From the NCBI GenBank assembly GCA_026874595.1, contig CM049313.1:24672008-24736007 (forward strand): a DNA stretch of 64,000 nt, given 5' to 3'. Shown piece by piece: positions 59,690 through 64,000 of this stretch. The DNA is from Sipunculus nudus (Eukaryota > Annelida > Sipuncula > Golfingiida > Sipunculidae). How positions within the stretch are numbered: the first letter of the stretch is position 1; each line of letters begins with the position of its first letter. The notes below the pieces were generated by a model. That model searched no databases. It was given only the letters and a program-made list of their open reading frames with translations, and was not told the DNA's origin. A program made the position numbers and the translations under genes.

Positions 59690-61440
59690 TTCAGGATTCA
59701 TAGGAGACCTGCCCAGGACCCCCCTGGATTTCACAACAGAGGGTTCCAAGGAAAATGGATACAATTTGTATCCTGTCTGTCTGGGTGCTCAAAATCATGT
59801 TTCTGGTCCATAGCTGGCAGAATATAGGTCACCATGATCCAATTTCAGGTTTCCAAGGAGAATTGCCAAGGATTTCCCTGAATGTCATGTTAGGAGATTC
59901 TAGGGCTAATGGATACAATTTGTGCCTTGTCTGTCTGGGTGCTCAAAAGCGTTTATCAGCCCATAGGTCACAAAATATAGGTCACCATGACCTAATTTCA
60001 GGTTTCAAAGGACACTTGACTAAGACCTCCCTGAATTTTATGTTAAAAGATTCTAGGCCTAATGGATACAATTTGTGCCCTGTCTGACTGTCTGGGTGCT
60101 TATATGACATCTTTTCTGATAGGTTGCAAAATATAGGTCATGGTGACCTATTTTCAGTTTTCCAAGGACATTGGTCAGTGACGTCTCAGAATGTTACATT
60201 AGAAGATTCTAGGCCTAACAGATATAATGTGTGCCCTGACTGACTGTCTGGGTGCCTTTATGACTTCCTTTCCTAAAGGTTGCAAAATATAGGTCATGGT
60301 GACCTAATTTCAGTTTTCACAGACATTTGCCAAGGACGTCTCAGAATGTTACATTAGAAGATTCTAGGCCTAACAAATACAATGTGTGCCCTGTCTGACT
60401 TTCTGGATGCTCAAAATTAGGCCTAATAGATACAATTTGTGCCCCGTCTGACTGTCTGAATGCTTAAAATCATATTTTTGTCTCGTAGGTCACAAAATGT
60501 AGGTCACCATGACCTTATTTCAGGTTTCCAAGGAGATTTGCCTAGGACCTCCCAGGATGTTGCTTTAGAAGATTCTAGGCCTTACAGATACGATTTGTGC
60601 CCATCTGACATTCAGGGTGCTCAAAATCAGGTTTTTGTCTCGTAGGTCACAAAATGTAGGTCACCATGACTTAATTTCAGGTTTCCAAGGAGATTTGCCT
60701 AAAGCCTCCCAGGAAATTGTGTAAGAATATTCTATGCCTTACAGATACGATTTGTCACCATCTGACATTCAGGGTGTTCATACGACATCTTTTCCTATAG
60801 GTCACAGAATATAGGTCACAGTGACCTAATTTCAGGTTTCCAAGGACATTTGCCTAGGACCTCCCTCACGTTGGAGGATTCTAGGCCTAATAGTTACAAA
60901 TTGCGCCCCTTCTAATTGTCTGGATGCTAAAAATCATGTTTTCGGCCCGTAGGTCATGAAATATAGGTCACCATGACATAATTTCAGGTTTCCAAGGATA
61001 TTCGCCTAGAAACTCCCAGGATATTGTGTTAGAAGATTCTAGGCTCCACAGATACAATTTGTCCCCATCTGACATTCAGGGTGCTCATATGACATCTTTT
61101 CCCTATAGGTCGCAGAATATAGGTCACGTTAACCTAGTTTCAGGTTTCCAAGGACATTTACCTAGGATATCCCAAAATGTCAGGTTAGAGGTTTCTAGGC
61201 CTAATAGATATAATTTGTGCCCCGTCTGACTGTCAAAATCAAAATCATGTTTTCGGCCCGTAAGTCACAAAATATAGGTCACCATGACCTAATTTCAGGT
61301 TTACAAGGAGATTTGCCCAGGACCTCCCTGGATGTACAGTTGGACGTTTCAAGGTCTTACGGTTACGATTTATGCACTGTTAACAGACGGACGGCCAGAC
61401 GGACGACGGACAAAGGGTGATCGCTATAGCTCAGATGACT
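59690..61440 (+). repeat. 155-bp satellite block 4, about ten monomers with ERE-like palindromes
   Basis: Monomers of 152-157 bp in one orientation (one gap of 210 bp). Each has the order: (g)taggtcacaaaatat, AGGTCAnnnTGACCT, aatttcaggtttccaagga, gacctccc, agaagattctaggcctaa, acaatttgtgccc, ctgactgtctgggtgctca. Perfect AGGTCAnnnTGACCT occurs at 59979, 60135, 60291, 60501, 60813 and 61276; versions with one or a few mismatches are at 59826, 60658, 60965 and 61121. The block ends gttaacagacggacgg and then a ctatagctcagatgact stretch, the same ending as block 1. Confidence 0.88.
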
Positions 61441-64000
61441 TACAGTCAGCTGAGCTAAAAAAAACTGTCAAACGGTGGTCACATCACTGGACCCAGTGCT
61501 CAGTGTTGACCAAACTGAAAAGCCCTCGCATTGAAAGCGGAGTCATGTGGTCTTTGGATAAAAACCTCTACTTCCTTTTGAGTGATTAAATACCTTTAAA
61601 GGCGTTACAATTGATATGGGGGATCAGTGGGAATTATAGAGGACCCGCGTAACCGCGTATTGCACGAAAACCCCTTTTGGGCAGGACATGCGCTCTGGCC
61701 AAGGTCTTAACAGACCAGTGAAAATCCCCGAGGCGCCTCCTGAAAAACCGTCACAGGCGTGGAGGACCTAACAGCACAAAAAATAGGGGCACCTAATGAG
61801 GAAATATTAAAATTATTAATTATTCAGCTTAATAGGGCATAAATCCGCAAAAATAAAACAAACTTGTCATAGAAGAGCACATCACAGATACGTTTGTCGA
61901 ATTTGGAGAGTCAAATCAGAACGGAAGCAGATAAACCGTGGTCTAGAAAAAACCGAACTCCGTATTAATGATATTGATGATGACCTTAAATTTTAGTGTC
62001 TCATTTAGCTGAGCGTCAAGGCACAGGAGCTACTAGCATAAAGAGTTTGCAAAGAGCGAGAATAAATTTATTTGGTCGTTCGATTATCCCGCCATTTTGT
62101 CTGTGATGATGATAGATTGCGCAATCTGGCTTTTGAACATGTGTTGCCTGTGGAACTGCTTGCTGTAAATACTGAAAAATGAATAAAATCTAATTTAAAC
62201 GATTCACTATAAACAGATAAACAGACACTAAACTTTCGGATGATACCACGTGTTTATTGTTTGCTTACAATCCGGGAAATTATTTTGGACATTCAATAAT
62301 CCAGCATTATGCAGGAGTGAAAGTTATATTCAATTAGACAAAGGCGGGTTTTGCGGGAAGCATACCTGGTAAATGGGCGATTCTCTACCAGTGACATGGA
62401 CAGAGAATGAATGTAATTTTTAGGGATAACCATCAGTCCTACAAAAAAAATGAAACATCTGAAAAAAGTGAAAAAGAAAGAAATGACGAAATGAAATGTA
62501 TGTTTAACTCTACCACATGGGCAAAAAACAGGCGAAACGTCTTATCATTGGAACTCTGCGGTTATTACAGCGGTTGTCCGGAGATCGACTTTTTAAGTTA
62601 CTTACGGTTAATGTCATTTATGGTTTTGCCAGTGTGGGGGTAAAGAGCAAGATGGCGGGTGAGAGTTCTCGTCTCTGTGTTTTATGGGAATATTTTACCG
62701 AAATCAGGCCGTAAATCACAGCTGTAATATGACATGAAGAACGTATATTTTATTCATACTTTTATGATTCATGATGGGATCGGTTTATGCACATTTAGAA
62801 TTGATACAGTCATTTCAAACGTGGTTGGTAGCATGGACTCCAGTACAACAATTTAAAAGGATAATAGCGTAATACGTTTCCACCTGCTGTCCATGAATTT
62901 TCATTTATTCTATGTGTTCATATCAGTTCTGTTGCTTAAACAAGTTTGGCTACCCTCCTATTAGTGTGACCGTGATCAGTGCAAATTATTATGAGGAATG
63001 ACAGGATGTTTAGTTTTAAGGGTACTTTTGAGTGATATTTGCATGATATTTAATAAATTCTGAATTATTTTCAAACCAAATATAGAAAGCGTTTTTTTGA
63101 GTACAGTAAAATTAAGATGACGGTAGCCGCTTTGATTGGTCACTAATAATGCGTTTTATCAGCCTTGCTACCCGCGGTGTGTCATACACTGGTTGACTTC
63201 TGACGTCATGCCAGAGACGTGTACATTTCAGTCATGTACATGTACATTACAGTTGGCACAGGTGGTTTGATGTTCGCTGGCAGGTTCAGCACAAAAAGGC
63301 CAATGTCCCTCTAGTTTGTAACATATCTAGGCCGGGGAACGGTTGTATATTTTGTGACGTAGCATCAAATAACAGATGCACGAGGACCACGAGAAAACAA
63401 GGGCCAAATATAAATGTTAAAGGGACATAATCAGGAGCAATATTAGTCCTATTCTTTCACACTATCATTTCACGTTTGCTTTAAACAAAAGTTTCCCAGC
63501 AAAACCATCCCAGCACACAGTCTCATTTACTCGCATACGACTGTTTAACACCTTGTTTTAGCCCTGCGTGTTGGTAAACACAGTCTGTTTACCTTAACAA
63601 GGCCTCGTGACCGGAGATCCGATTTAGAGGGGTAAGACGCGGTGTTTCAGCAAGCGGAACATGTATTGCATTTTTTGGGCCATGTCAGTCAGGGCATCTC
63701 CTGATTGGCACCTGTTGTGGCTCCTGCGGCACACGGCCCAACGGATAGTGTTTATGTTGACACCTACAATCGCGCCCGGTTCACTGTTTTTAGCACTCGT
63801 TTACAGAAGAAGGCAAACGGTTTCAAGGAAATATTTTGGCAGTTACAGATTTATTTTGAAGGGAAGAAGCTATTTTTTGTGTTACCTCAACATACTTTAT
63901 AGGTGATTGGGTCCTTTAATGTTAAACTAAACTATAAAGAAAATAACTTCCCATTATTGTTTTTTTTCCCACATTGGTCAAAAGCCCATGCCTGATCAAA
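61441..64000 (+). other. No gene recognised
   Basis: Mostly AT-rich. About 61530-61640 is related to the duplicated repeat at 58.8-58.9 kb. Short open frames at 62407-62714 and 63661-63906 show no recognisable domain, and none looks like the missing GMC C-terminus. Confidence 0.5.

Noticed and set aside
59690-61440. CRISPR-like array
   Set aside because: The repeats are contiguous 155-bp satellite monomers with no spacer pattern, in eukaryotic sequence.
57000-64000. Remaining exons of the GMC gene among short open frames (62407-62714, 63661-63906)
   Set aside because: None shows C-terminal GMC motifs or suitably phased splice sites.

Overview
The window looks like animal nuclear DNA, most probably a bivalve mollusc or a close lophotrochozoan. 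That placement is inferred. The reasons are spliceosomal introns in every recognisable host gene, a small secreted C1q-domain gene (a family hugely expanded in bivalves), several tRNA-derived SINE copies, many MITEs, and a dispersed satellite with a monomer of about 155 bp. Nothing prokaryotic was seen, and there is no CRISPR array or rRNA gene.

Region 1 (1-27,042) is a head-to-tail array with a period of about 6,956 bp. Each unit joins two unlike pieces. The first, on the minus strand, is the last two exons of the C1q-domain gene. The second, on the plus strand, is a Ty3/gypsy LTR retroelement: LTR, tRNA-Pro-like primer site, gag with a CCHC knuckle, protease, integrase, then reverse transcriptase. 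Integrase precedes reverse transcriptase, as in the Gmr1-like group. The three upstream copies stop inside reverse transcriptase at an identical junction marked by an 18-bp repeat. Only the last copy (19,114-27,042) runs on through RNase H, a polypurine tract and a 3' LTR. All copies share the same stops and frameshifts, so the element was already dead when it was amplified.

Region 2 (27,043-27,600) holds the signal-peptide exon of the same C1q gene, on the minus strand. It splices in frame to the 28-nt exon and the C1q exon found in each unit, giving a predicted protein of 164 residues. The retroelement therefore sits in intron 1, and the tandem amplification has multiplied the terminal exons: one promoter and signal exon is followed by at least three intact sets of exons 2 and 3, each with its own poly(A) signal.

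Region 3 (27.6-49.4 kb) is gene-poor and repeat-rich. It holds SINEs of three kinds, a probable solo LTR, an 8-bp-TSD hAT-like MITE, a TTAA-flanked MITE, CTGT-rich 162-bp repeats and blocks of the 155-bp satellite.

Region 4 (49,463-56,898, continuing past the window) is a GMC-type FAD oxidoreductase gene (choline/glucose dehydrogenase-like) on the plus strand. Seven coding exons encode about 365 residues with the FAD motif and both GMC signatures; the C-terminal part lies beyond the window. Its introns are full of mobile elements and microsatellites.

Region 5 (57-64 kb) is intronic or intergenic repeat DNA. It includes about ten satellite monomers (59.7-61.4 kb), most of which carry an AGGTCAnnnTGACCT palindrome. 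That sequence is identical to the consensus estrogen-response element.
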